A stretch of DNA of 20,458 bases from Psychrobacter sp. UBA5136 (GTDB lineage Bacteria > Pseudomonadota > Gammaproteobacteria > Pseudomonadales > Moraxellaceae), in the NCBI RefSeq assembly GCF_002414005.1, contig NZ_DHYG01000034.1, positions 1 through 20,458 on the forward strand, read 5' to 3'. Position 1 is the stretch's first letter; each line of letters opens with the position of its first letter. The translations under genes and the position numbers were made by a program. Positions 8,026 through 14,767 of the stretch are shown here, in pieces. The notes beneath the pieces were generated by a model. It saw only the letters and a program-made list of their open reading frames with translations. It ran no database searches and was not told where the DNA came from.

Positions 8026-8187
8026 ATGTCTGTCGTTTTTATAGCAGTATAATCTTGCCTTTCTATTTTTTCCTAAATTTAAATCTCCTGCCTTTGTATC
8101 AAAAGTCCTATCTTATCATAAGGTACGCTAAGCGCTTGAATTACGGTACAATGAGCGCTCTATTTTTCGCTTGTTATGGGCTGTCTT

Positions 8188-8841
8188 ATGTCAAAATCAT
8201 CGCCAAAAGCTGCTGCTAAAGCAAAATCGTCACGTAAAACCTCAGCGCATCAAGCCTCCGTTGCCCAAGAAGCGATGATTGCCAAACCCGGCACGCGCAT
8301 GGCGGCTATTCTTTATGACGGTATGCTGATTTTGGCTTTACTGTTTTTGGTCGGTACGGTGCTGACCGTCGTTGGCACACTAATGACTATGGAGACGGGC
8401 ACGCAATCACAAGAAGCCAGATCGCTGCCATCGTGGTATCAAAACTTTATTATGACGCCGTCGTTTATCCTGACGCTGGTGGGCTTCTATGGGCTGTTTT
8501 GGCGCCGCGGTGGGCAGACACTAGGCATGCAAACGTGGCGCTTAAAAACGGTCAATAATAGTGGCCATCTGCTCACGTGGGGGCAGTCGTTTAAACGTAT
8601 TTTGGCAGCAAGCCTGATGCCACTGATATTTGGCCTTATTGGTAGTGTCATCGGCGGCTCGCGGGCCATCTTATTGACCAGTGCTTTTTTGGGCTTGGTG
8701 TTTAATTATGCCTTTTGCCTGTTTAATCGCCGCGGTTTGGCGGTGCAAGATATGCTATCAAATACCATCACCTTAAAAATGCCGAAAACTGAAAATGAAG
8801 GGCTGTGGCGGGTGATTAGAAACCGTAAAAAAGGTGAATAA
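8188..8841 (+). CDS. RDD family integral membrane protein
   Basis: This is an inner-membrane protein of unknown specific function with an RDD domain, a family some members of which act in ion transport. The first 35 residues are hydrophilic and rich in Lys, Ser and Ala and are likely cytoplasmic. They are followed by PGTRMAAILYDGMLI, where the Arg and Asp of the family name are visible at the first membrane segment. Further hydrophobic segments lie around residues 90-110 and 135-175. The typical RRGGQTLGMQTWRLK loop lies between them. I prefer ATG 8188 (217 residues) over the in-frame ATG 8176, which would add only MGCL; neither has a clear ribosome binding site. A TACAAT at 8147-8152 is a possible -10. 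The gene stands alone and ends at a bidirectional terminator facing panD. Confidence 0.85.
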   Translation: MSKSSPKAAAKAKSSRKTSAHQASVAQEAMIAKPGTRMAAILYDGMLILALLFLVGTVLTVVGTLMTMETGTQSQEARSLPSWYQNFIMTPSFILTLVGFYGLFWRRGGQTLGMQTWRLKTVNNSGHLLTWGQSFKRILAASLMPLIFGLIGSVIGGSRAILLTSAFLGLVFNYAFCLFNRRGLAVQDMLSNTITLKMPKTENEGLWRVIRNRKKGE

Positions 8842-8920
8842 AAAGGCAAATAATAGATAGGTAGTTGTATTCTTGATTTATACATTTAAAAATCAAGGGA
8901 TTAAACGGCTTTCACAGCAT

Positions 8921-8956
8921 AAAAAAAGCTGAATCTTATATAGATTCAGCTTTTTT
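8921..8956. terminator. Bidirectional terminator between the RDD gene and panD
   Basis: A perfect stem, AAAAAAGCTGAATC (8922-8935) with GATTCAGCTTTTTT (8943-8956), closes a 7-base loop. A- and T-rich flanks allow it to work on both strands between convergent genes. Confidence 0.93.
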
Positions 8957-8973
8957 ATTAACCATACAACCAA

Positions 8974-9354
8974 CTAGGCTACTTGAACGGGGATGATATT
9001 GGCCGTGTCTTTCACGGTGTTGTCTTCGTTGCAGTAAACCAGTTTTGGCTGATGGGTTGCCGCTTCCGCTTCGTCAAAATGCGCATAAGCACAGATGATG
9101 ACGATATCGCCTAGGTCAGCCATATGCGCGGCGGCACCGTTTAATGAGATAATACCAGAGCCAGCTTCAGCGCGAATCGCATAGGTACGAAAGCGTTTGC
9201 CATTGGTGACGTTATAAATATCGATAGATTCGTTTTCACGCAGACCAGCAAGGTCTAATAAGTCACCGTCGATACCGCATGAACCTTCGTAGTGTAGCTC
9301 AGCATGGGTAACGCGGGCGCGATGTAATTTGCACTTGAGCATATTAAGTAGCAT
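8974..9354 (-). CDS. panD: Aspartate 1-decarboxylase precursor
   Basis: PanD decarboxylates L-aspartate to beta-alanine for pantothenate and coenzyme A. It is a pyruvoyl enzyme made as a proenzyme that cleaves itself between Gly24 and Ser25. The site is present in LHYEGSCGID at exactly that position, with conserved residues around it (KLHRARVTHAEL before, and YAIRAEAGSGIISLNGAAA after). The length of 126 residues is normal. An AAGGAAG Shine-Dalgarno on the minus strand precedes the start. The gene lies 173 bases downstream of pth on the same strand and is not next to panB or panC. In Pseudomonas this slot after pth is held by ychF, so the local arrangement differs. Self-cleavage needs PanM in enteric bacteria; no panM is visible here. 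Confidence 0.96.
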   Translation of the reverse strand: MLLNMLKCKLHRARVTHAELHYEGSCGIDGDLLDLAGLRENESIDIYNVTNGKRFRTYAIRAEAGSGIISLNGAAAHMADLGDIVIICAYAHFDEAEAATHQPKLVYCNEDNTVKDTANIIPVQVA

Positions 9355-9527
9355 AGGTTGCTTCCTTAGTGTAACTGATATAAATGAACCAAATCAAAAG
9401 CTTATTGGGGACAGGGTAGGTAGAATAAAAGTTATTTGCCTAAATGTCACGGCCAAATTTATGCGCTTACCGTTTAATTGACTTAAAACTGTCCAACTAT
9501 CGGCAATTTATTAAAAATAACGCGCGC

Positions 9528-10109
9528 TTATTCCGGTAATTTAAAACCATTAATCTGTGAGCGCGCTTTTTCAATATCTCCATCTAACAGTAGCGGCAAC
9601 GCATCAAATGCGGCGCTTAAAGCGCTATCAATGGCAACTTGCTCATCGGGCGCTGCTTTCGAGAGTACATGACCGCTGACTTTAGATTTATGACCCGGAT
9701 GACCGATGCCGATACGCAGACGATGAAAGTCATTGCCAATATGCGGGGTGATATCACGCAGGCCATTATGACCACCGTGACCGCCATCCGTTTTAAGCTT
9801 GATGCTACCCGTTGGAATATCGAGCTCGTCATGGGCAATCAGCAACTCATCATTGTTAATGCCATAAAAATTGACCATTGGCACCACCGACTGACCAGAT
9901 TTATTCATAAAGGTTAATGGCATCAATAGACGCACATCGTGACCATAAATTTGCCCGCGTCCTGTTACCCCGTGGAATTTTTTGTCGGGGGCGAGAGCAA
10001 TATTAAACTGCTGCGCCAAATGATGGACGAACCAAAATCCTGCATTATGACGCGTAAACATGTACTGCTGACCAGGATTACCAAGACCGACAATCAGCTT
10101 TATGGCCAT
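9528..10109 (-). CDS. pth: Peptidyl-tRNA hydrolase
   Basis: Pth releases peptides from peptidyl-tRNAs that drop off the ribosome and so recycles the tRNA; it is essential in E. coli. All catalytic and substrate residues are visible: Asn11 in IVGLGNPG, His21 in TRHNAGF, Asn69 in LTFMNKSG, Asp94 in IAHDELD and Asn115 in GGHGGHNGLRDI. The length of 193 residues matches the family. The ATG at 10109 is preceded by AGGG eight bases upstream on the minus strand. It follows prs and rplY, which is the order known from Pseudomonas. Two terminators lie between rplY and pth, so pth either has its own promoter or relies on read-through. Confidence 0.97.
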   Translation of the reverse strand: MAIKLIVGLGNPGQQYMFTRHNAGFWFVHHLAQQFNIALAPDKKFHGVTGRGQIYGHDVRLLMPLTFMNKSGQSVVPMVNFYGINNDELLIAHDELDIPTGSIKLKTDGGHGGHNGLRDITPHIGNDFHRLRIGIGHPGHKSKVSGHVLSKAAPDEQVAIDSALSAAFDALPLLLDGDIEKARSQINGFKLPE

Positions 10110-10150
10110 AAAAACACCCTGCTTAAATGTAATAAATAATGATAAGGCTT

Positions 10151-10189
10151 AAAAAGTAGGATGAACGGATCGCATTTATCCTACTTTTT
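10151..10189 (-). terminator. Second terminator between rplY and pth
   Basis: AAAAAGTAGGAT (10151-10162) and ATCCTACTTTTT (10178-10189) form a perfect 12-bp stem. Read on the minus strand, the structure again ends in a T-run. It is the distal of two terminators after rplY. Confidence 0.8.
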
Positions 10190-10219
10190 AAATCTTCTTT
10201 TTAAACCTACTTTTTAAAC
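10180..10219. repeat. Degenerate CTACTTTTTAAA direct repeats
   Basis: CCTACTTTTTAAAT (10180-10193), a shorter CTTCTTTTTAAA and CCTACTTTTTAAAC (10206-10219) follow one another. The first copy overlaps the right arm of the distal terminator, suggesting duplication of a terminator arm. The motif resembles repeats upstream of lolB. Confidence 0.5.
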
Positions 10220-10234
10220 TTTACTTACAAAAAC

Positions 10235-10265
10235 AGCAGGAGACATTCATCACCTGCTATTTTTT
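10235..10265 (-). terminator. First terminator after rplY
   Basis: AGCAGG (10235-10240) pairs with CCTGCT (10253-10258). On the minus strand the hairpin is followed by GTTTTTG and on the plus strand by ATTTTTTT. It lies 64-94 bases beyond the rplY stop codon. Confidence 0.72.
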
Positions 10266-10328
10266 TGACCAAACGAACCTTTTTACATAGCAGCTATAAG
10301 GCCACTATATAAAGATAAAGGGTGTTTA

Positions 10329-11021
10329 TTATTCGCCGTCTTTGTCTTCTTTAGCTTCGCCGCCAGCGTTTTGCTCAGTAGCAGGTACTTCGTCAGCATC
10401 AACTTCATCAGCGTCTTCGTCAACTTCTTCAACCGTTGGTGGCTGCATGTTAACGATAGTACGGTCGTGCGCATCTTCCATATCAAGATCAAAGAGGATA
10501 ACGCCTTCAGGAAGTTTGATGTCTGATAGACGGAATAGGTCGCCGATTTCCATGCCTGATACGTCAACTTCTAGGTATTCAGGTAATTGTGATGGTAGGC
10601 AAACGATTTCGACATCAGAAACTAGCGTAGATAAGATACCGCCAGCTTTTGTACCTGGTGCTTCTTCACGACCAGCGAAATGCAGAGGAACGTTCATGTT
10701 GATCTTCTGACCTTTCACAATGCGCTGGAAATCAGCATGCATTGGGAAACCTTTAGCAGGATGGCGCTGTAGGTCTTTGATAACCACTTGATGCTCATCG
10801 CCTTTATCGGTGGTGATAGTCAAGATTTGTGAGAAAAAGGCTTCATATTCAAGCGACTTTACTAGCTCGTTGATTTTGATAGAAATAGGGGTTGGTTCTT
10901 CGTTACCACCATAGATGATAGCAGGAACTAGGTTCTGCTTACGTAGGCGGCGGCTCGCACCTTTACCTTGTTGTTCAGCAGAGCGGTCAACTGCGTTGAT
11001 TGCAAAATGATCAATAGCCAT
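10329..11021 (-). CDS. rplY: 50S ribosomal protein L25, long CTC/TL5 form
   Basis: L25 binds 5S rRNA in the large subunit; long forms carry an extra C-terminal beta domain and are known as general stress protein CTC or TL5. The N-terminal 5S-binding domain is about residues 1-95, with RRLRKQNLVPAIIYGG and VVIKDLQRHPAKGFPMHADF. The C-terminal TL5 domain is about 100-190, with MNVPLHFAGREEAPGTKAGG. The tail from about 195 to 230 is strongly acidic, rich in Glu, Asp and Ala, and probably disordered. I start the gene at ATG 11021 (230 residues). The reading frame stays open to 11066, but an AGGA Shine-Dalgarno precedes 11021 by eight bases and MAIDHFAINA is a normal L25 beginning. It sits between prs and pth as in Pseudomonas, with its own promoter and a structured leader. 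Confidence 0.95.
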   Translation of the reverse strand: MAIDHFAINAVDRSAEQQGKGASRRLRKQNLVPAIIYGGNEEPTPISIKINELVKSLEYEAFFSQILTITTDKGDEHQVVIKDLQRHPAKGFPMHADFQRIVKGQKINMNVPLHFAGREEAPGTKAGGILSTLVSDVEIVCLPSQLPEYLEVDVSGMEIGDLFRLSDIKLPEGVILFDLDMEDAHDRTIVNMQPPTVEEVDEDADEVDADEVPATEQNAGGEAKEDKDGE

Positions 11022-11056
11022 GGATATAATCCTATAGAGAGTATGTGAAGTATCTA

Positions 11057-11092
11057 CCAGCACCAATAGACTTGCGACCAGTCTATCACTGG
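11057..11092 (-). promoter_or_regulatory. Hairpin in the rplY leader
   Basis: A perfect 7-bp stem, ATAGACT (11066-11072) with AGTCTAT (11080-11086), encloses a 7-base loop. An outer CCAG/CTGG pairing (11057-11060 with 11089-11092) extends it across an internal loop. It lies 36 bases upstream of the rplY start codon and no T-run follows. It could be a translational control element; this is inference. Confidence 0.45.
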
Positions 11093-11099
11093 ATAATCA

Positions 11100-11115
11100 A
11101 TACTTTAGAAAGTAT
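11100..11115. promoter_or_regulatory. 16-bp inverted repeat in the rplY leader
   Basis: ATACTTT and AAAGTAT flank a central AG, making a near-perfect palindrome. It could be a protein site or a short RNA stem; nothing distinguishes these. Confidence 0.35.
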
Positions 11116-11183
11116 CAATCATGTCGCTAAGTATGAAAATACCTAAAATAATAGGGATTAGCGAATGAGGAATACAGGCGCGC

Positions 11184-11212
11184 ATTATACGTGATTCTTT
11201 AATAATAATAAA
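11184..11212 (-). promoter_or_regulatory. Candidate rplY promoter
   Basis: On the minus strand a perfect -10 TATAAT (11184-11189) has a weak -35 TTTATT (11207-11212) 17 bases upstream. The leader to ATG 11021 would be about 155 bases. Confidence 0.5.
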
Positions 11213-11249
11213 GACCTACGTAAAATGGCTAGCGGCAGTCTTATATAAA

Positions 11250-11282
11250 AAAAGCGCCAAGTCATAAAACTTGGCGCTTTTT
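11250..11282 (-). terminator. Terminator after prs
   Basis: AAAAGCGCCAAG (11250-11261) pairs with CTTGGCGCTTTT (11270-11281). A- and T-runs on both flanks make it potentially active in both directions. It lies 43-75 bases beyond the prs stop codon. Confidence 0.9.
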
Positions 11283-11324
11283 AGTATGATATTTTTTGGT
11301 AACATTTGTTAATAGTAAGAAACC

Positions 11325-12272
11325 TTACGCATCAAACATGGCGCTGATAGATTCTTCGTTATTGATACGGCGTAGGCTTTCAGCAAGCATTGGTGCGATA
11401 CTCACTTGACGAATTTTGCTACAGGCTTTAGCAGCGTCAGATAATGGAATGCTATCGGTAACCACAATCTCATCTAACTCTGACTCGCTGATATTTTTTA
11501 GCGCGTTACCCGATAGGACAGGGTGGGTAATGTAAGCCAATACGCGGCGCGCGCCATTTTGTTTTAGCGCTGCAGCGGCTTTGCATAAGGTACCCGCGGT
11601 ATCAACCATGTCATCAACAATCACGCAATCACGGTCACGAACATCACCAATGATATGCATCACTTGTGACTCATTGGCGCGGGCGCGGCGTTTATCAATA
11701 ATTGCCATATCAGTGTCGCCCAATTGCTTAGCCATGGCGCGCGCACGCACCACCCCGCCAACGTCAGGTGATACCACCATGATATTGTCGTAATCTTGCT
11801 TTTGTAAGTCTTTCAAAAGAACAGGGGTGCCGTAGATGTTGTCTACAGGGATATCGAAGAAACCCTGAATCTGATCTGAGTGCAAATCAACGGTCATCAC
11901 GCGATCGATACTGACGATGTTTAGCATGTCAGCGACGACTTTAGCAGAGATAGGCACACGCGCTGAACGCGGACGACGGTCTTGACGGGCATAACCAAAA
12001 TACGGCATAACCGCGGTGATACGGCCAGCACTAGAGCGACGCAAAGCGTCAGCCATCATCATGATTTCCATCAAATTGTCGTTGGTCGGTGCACAAGTAG
12101 GCTGCATAATAAACACGTCTTTACCACGAACGTGTTCTTTGATTTCCACGGCAATTTCGCCATCAGAAAAACGCGTGATGTCAGCTTTACCAAGAGGTAT
12201 ATGGAGATGGTCGGCTACGGTTTTTGCTAATTCTGGGTGGGCATTACCCGTAAAAATCGCCAAATAAGGCAT
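11325..12272 (-). CDS. prs: Ribose-phosphate pyrophosphokinase (PRPP synthetase)
   Basis: Prs transfers pyrophosphate from ATP to ribose 5-phosphate. It thereby supplies PRPP for purines, pyrimidines, histidine, tryptophan and NAD. Its 315 residues match the E. coli class I enzyme. Visible motifs are RFSDGEIAVEI, the flexible loop PYFGYARQDRRPRSARVPIS, DLHSDQIQGFFDIPVDN, VVSPDVGGVVRA, and the PRPP-binding loop VIVDDMVDTAGTL. The start ATG has AGGA eight bases upstream on the minus strand. A tRNA-Gln gene lies 110 bases upstream on the same strand, and prs may be transcribed from the same promoter. In the gap two short stem-loops are possible (AGCAGT/ACTGCT at 12312-12328 and an AGCG/CGCT stem at 12301-12310). 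prs lies between ispE and rplY as in Pseudomonas. Confidence 0.98.
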   Translation of the reverse strand: MPYLAIFTGNAHPELAKTVADHLHIPLGKADITRFSDGEIAVEIKEHVRGKDVFIMQPTCAPTNDNLMEIMMMADALRRSSAGRITAVMPYFGYARQDRRPRSARVPISAKVVADMLNIVSIDRVMTVDLHSDQIQGFFDIPVDNIYGTPVLLKDLQKQDYDNIMVVSPDVGGVVRARAMAKQLGDTDMAIIDKRRARANESQVMHIIGDVRDRDCVIVDDMVDTAGTLCKAAAALKQNGARRVLAYITHPVLSGNALKNISESELDEIVVTDSIPLSDAAKACSKIRQVSIAPMLAESLRRINNEESISAMFDA

Positions 12273-12382
12273 GACAGAAGTCCTATTGATTGACTCAAGC
12301 AGCGACCGCTAAGCAGTGTCAAACTGCTCAAATTCAGAAAAGAGTATTGAAAACTATTGATGACTACTATTACAGTAAAAAA

Positions 12383-12458
12383 TGGCAGGGGTAGCTGGAC
12401 TCGAACCAACGGATGTCAGGATCAAAACCTGATGCCTTACCAACTTGGCTATACCCCT
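12383..12458 (-). tRNA. tRNA-Gln (anticodon TTG), copy 1
   Basis: The gene is 76 bases long including encoded CCA. Acceptor arms AGGGGTA and TACCCCT pair, with discriminator G. Anticodon stem TCAGG/CCTGA encloses loop TTTTGAT, with the TTG anticodon at 12423-12425 on the minus strand. It is base-for-base identical to copy 2. A T-run follows the CCA, and prs is the next gene downstream. Confidence 0.97.
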
Positions 12459-12603
12459 GTAATGTCTAGGTTGTGAACGTCGATGTCTAAGCATAACTTT
12501 AGTAACCGTCACTCTTAGAGTTGCGTCACGACCTTTGCGCTATCTTATAAACGCATAAACCGCCGCCTACAACATAACTTTTCCCTAACGGTGTTCATTG
12601 CGA

Positions 12604-12633
12604 ACTATACCGAAACTGGGATAACGTTGTCAA
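12604..12633 (-). promoter_or_regulatory. Promoter of tRNA-Gln copy 1
   Basis: On the minus strand TTGACA (12628-12633) and TATAGT (12604-12609) are separated by 18 bases. Transcription would start about 140 bases before the tRNA and could continue into prs. Confidence 0.65.
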
Positions 12634-12704
12634 TGTCCATAAAATAAGCGTTTATTTAAAAACTGCTTATAATAAATACCTATCAAACGCTTTACGCTTA
12701 AAAA

Positions 12705-12780
12705 TGGCAGGGGTAGCTGGACTCGAACCAACGGATGTCAGGATCAAAACCTGATGCCTTACCAACTTGGCTATACCCCT
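12705..12780 (-). tRNA. tRNA-Gln (anticodon TTG), copy 2
   Basis: It has the same 76 bases as copy 1, including CCA and TTG anticodon, and lies 246 bases away on the same strand. It has its own promoter immediately upstream. Confidence 0.97.
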
Positions 12781-12793
12781 ATTGAGGCGACCT

Positions 12794-12821
12794 ATTATAA
12801 ATAAATATTTAGATTTTGCAA
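12794..12821 (-). promoter_or_regulatory. Promoter of tRNA-Gln copy 2
   Basis: On the minus strand TTGCAA (12816-12821) and TATAAT (12794-12799) are separated by 16 bases, the same hexamers and spacing as the tRNA-Ser promoter. Transcription would start about 6-8 bases before the mature tRNA end at 12780. Confidence 0.75.
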
Positions 12822-12927
12822 GTCATTTGCGCTTTTTTCTGGCTTTTATCCAAAACTAAATGAATGAGCGTGAGCTGAACGATTGCGATTATAGTAAATA
12901 GAGTTCTTTTATTAAGGAACGCCTATT

Positions 12928-13878
12928 TTACAAATTACCAACCACATAGCCTGCGCAAGGCGCCTGCGTAACCCATTTTGCCAGCAGCGCCTTATCAGTG
13001 GTAACACTCGCATCCAACGGCAAAAACACCGCGCTACCAGAGCCAGTCATTCTTGCTGTGCCGAGTGCTTGTGACTCTAACCCTTGTAAGTATCGTAACG
13101 CTGCATCGACAGCAGGGGCAAGGCTTGTCACCACGGGTGTAAACACATTTTGATAAGGCGTATTTAAATGTTGTACATACTTACTGCACTGATTTGCAAT
13201 AGTGTCAATCGATAGCGGGGCGATATCTCGCTGCAGTTTTGGATGGGCGAACAGCTTAGCGGTGTTCACGTGCGCATCAGGCGTCAAAATCAGATACTGC
13301 TGCTCGGGTAAAGCAATCGCAGTCAGCTCCTCGCCAATACCCATCGCAACGGCATCTTGCCCGAAGATAAAAATTGGCACGTCTGCGCCCACTTGAGCGC
13401 CGATTTTAATCAGCTCATTTTGCGTAAAGTTAAGCTGCCAACTCTCATTTAGCGTTAATAATGTCGCCGCCGCATTTGATGAGCCGCCGCCCAAGCCTGC
13501 GCCCATCGGTAGGTGTTTGTCTAAGCTGATCTGTATTTTTGCTAGCTGCTTAGGTAGTTTGTTTGCTTGGGTGGCAAATTTTAATAACGCACTAGCGGCT
13601 TTAAAAATAAGATTGTCATTGATACTGCTGGTTATTGTATCTGCGCCAGTTAATGTGAGAAGCTGGCTACAAAGGCGATTAACGTCTAACGTATTATCTA
13701 AAAGCGTTGTTTTATCTGCGACTGAAAAATGTAGATAATCGCCCCAGTCGAGCAGGCGAAAGACGGTTTGCAGATTATGATAGCCATCAGCGCGCTTACC
13801 GGTAATATGCAAAAATAAATTAATCTTTGCTGGCGATAAGCGCGTGATAACCGAGGTTGCCGCGGTGCGTTCAGTCAT
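12928..13878 (-). CDS. ispE: 4-diphosphocytidyl-2-C-methyl-D-erythritol kinase
   Basis: IspE phosphorylates CDP-methylerythritol with ATP in the MEP pathway to isoprenoid precursors. It is a GHMP-fold kinase. Motifs are SPAKINLFLHI with Lys18, ADGYHNLQTVF, the glycine-rich ATP loop PMGAGLGGGSSNAA at residues 124-137, and VGADVPIF with the catalytic Asp166. A late glycine-rich segment, MTGSGSAVF, is also present. At 316 residues it is some 30 longer than E. coli IspE, with extra material in the N-terminal 13 residues and in the C-terminal half. No strong ribosome binding site precedes ATG 13878. lolB ends 67 bases upstream on the same strand with no terminator between them, so lolB and ispE probably share a transcript, as the lolB-ispE pair commonly does. 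Confidence 0.96.
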   Translation of the reverse strand: MTERTAATSVITRLSPAKINLFLHITGKRADGYHNLQTVFRLLDWGDYLHFSVADKTTLLDNTLDVNRLCSQLLTLTGADTITSSINDNLIFKAASALLKFATQANKLPKQLAKIQISLDKHLPMGAGLGGGSSNAAATLLTLNESWQLNFTQNELIKIGAQVGADVPIFIFGQDAVAMGIGEELTAIALPEQQYLILTPDAHVNTAKLFAHPKLQRDIAPLSIDTIANQCSKYVQHLNTPYQNVFTPVVTSLAPAVDAALRYLQGLESQALGTARMTGSGSAVFLPLDASVTTDKALLAKWVTQAPCAGYVVGNL

Positions 13879-13945
13879 AAATAGGTATCTTTATGAGTTA
13901 TTTGTAAAGGTGGTCGCAAAAGTAACAATAAATTTAATAATGCTA

Positions 13946-14581
13946 TTATTTTTGATGATCAATCGTCATGACCACTTTATTACCTTGCGACTGAACAGCG
14001 CTGATTTTGTTTGGCAGTTTATCATTGCCTTTATAACTGAAGCTGGCACGCCACTCACCATTGACTGAGCTGATTAAACGGTTTTGCGCATCCAGTTTTG
14101 GCGCGCTGTCCGAAGGTGCTGGGCGGCCAGAAATCCAGTAGGGCATTTGTGAGATTGGCGCTTGCCAACCGGTGGCTTTTTTTAGCAAGGTTTCAGGATC
14201 AGCAGCGGTTAACGTACCGGTTTTTTCGCTCACCAAAGTTGCCGTTTGGCCATCGTATTCGATATTGGTTTTGCCAATACCTAGGGCGCCAATCAATTCG
14301 ATAGCAAAGCGATCGTTTTGCTGACCCCATGCATAAAACGCACTACCGCCTTGGGTCCCTGAGTTGGCACTGCCAGGGGTGGTGACACCGATTTTGCCCG
14401 TAATGTTAAAGCTCTCAAGCTTTTTGGGTTGTGCCGTATTTTGCCCTTGTACGGTGCCGATAGGTTGGTTGGTGGCGTTGGCGGTTTTTAATGACTGACA
14501 ACCAGAGGTAACAACCATTGCGGCTGTCATCGCCGCAAGTAGCGACAGTTTATTAAGCGGGCTTTTTTTACATACTGACAT
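13946..14581 (-). CDS. lolB: Outer membrane lipoprotein insertion protein LolB
   Basis: LolB is the outer-membrane lipoprotein that accepts lipoproteins from periplasmic LolA and inserts them in the outer membrane. A lipoprotein signal peptide is visible: positive N-region, hydrophobic LLAAMTAAMVV and lipobox VTSGC with the acylated Cys28 followed by Gln. The mature part shows the family pattern around FNITGKIGVTT, GSAFYAWGQQNDRFAIELIGALGIG and MPYWISGRPAP, followed by WRASFSYKG. The length of 211 residues is normal. The start has a GAGGAT Shine-Dalgarno on the minus strand. Identity is strengthened by position before ispE and near hemA, as in other gammaproteobacteria. A 15-bp tandem repeat lies 26-71 bases upstream, where a promoter or leader would be. 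Confidence 0.92.
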   Translation of the reverse strand: MSVCKKSPLNKLSLLAAMTAAMVVTSGCQSLKTANATNQPIGTVQGQNTAQPKKLESFNITGKIGVTTPGSANSGTQGGSAFYAWGQQNDRFAIELIGALGIGKTNIEYDGQTATLVSEKTGTLTAADPETLLKKATGWQAPISQMPYWISGRPAPSDSAPKLDAQNRLISSVNGEWRASFSYKGNDKLPNKISAVQSQGNKVVMTIDHQK

Positions 14582-14606
14582 GATATATCCTCAAAAATAG
14601 GCAACT

Positions 14607-14660
14607 TTTTAAAAGTAAGAGTTTTAAAAGTAGTGGTTTTAAAAGTAACAGTTTTAACAG
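14607..14660. repeat. 15-bp tandem repeat upstream of lolB
   Basis: Three full units begin with TTTTAAAAGTA: TTTTAAAAGTAAGAG (14607-14621), TTTTAAAAGTAGTGG (14622-14636) and TTTTAAAAGTAACAG (14637-14651). A partial fourth starts TTTTAACAG. Each unit contains the palindrome TTTTAAAA. The array lies between the lolB start and the upstream TPR gene. Its function is unknown; similar motifs occur in other spacers of this window. Confidence 0.85.
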
Positions 14661-14767
14661 GCAGATAGCTTAAACATAATTTGTTACGCGCTGATACCTA
14701 GCTGTTCATTTCTTATGGCTGGCTTGTATTTTTTATAGCAAGCGTTTTTTATTGTCTAGGGCGGGTA

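Larger units (their letters stand above)
11022..11324 (-). other. Spacer between prs and rplY
   Basis: Reading on the minus strand from prs, this spacer holds the prs terminator (11250-11282), a -10 for rplY (11184-11189) and two inverted repeats in the rplY leader (11100-11115 and 11057-11092). No gene is seen. rplY is therefore likely to be transcribed independently of prs. Confidence 0.6.

Noticed and set aside
8004..8219. A 71-codon plus-strand frame before the RDD gene
   Set aside because: It starts inside the tRNA-Arg terminator, overlaps the RDD gene in another frame and has no ribosome binding site or recognisable features.
14722..14750. Plus-strand hairpin GCTTG/CAAGC followed by a T-run
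   Set aside because: It would terminate plus-strand transcription, but both neighbouring genes are on the minus strand. The stem has only five base pairs, so it is likely chance in AT-rich DNA.
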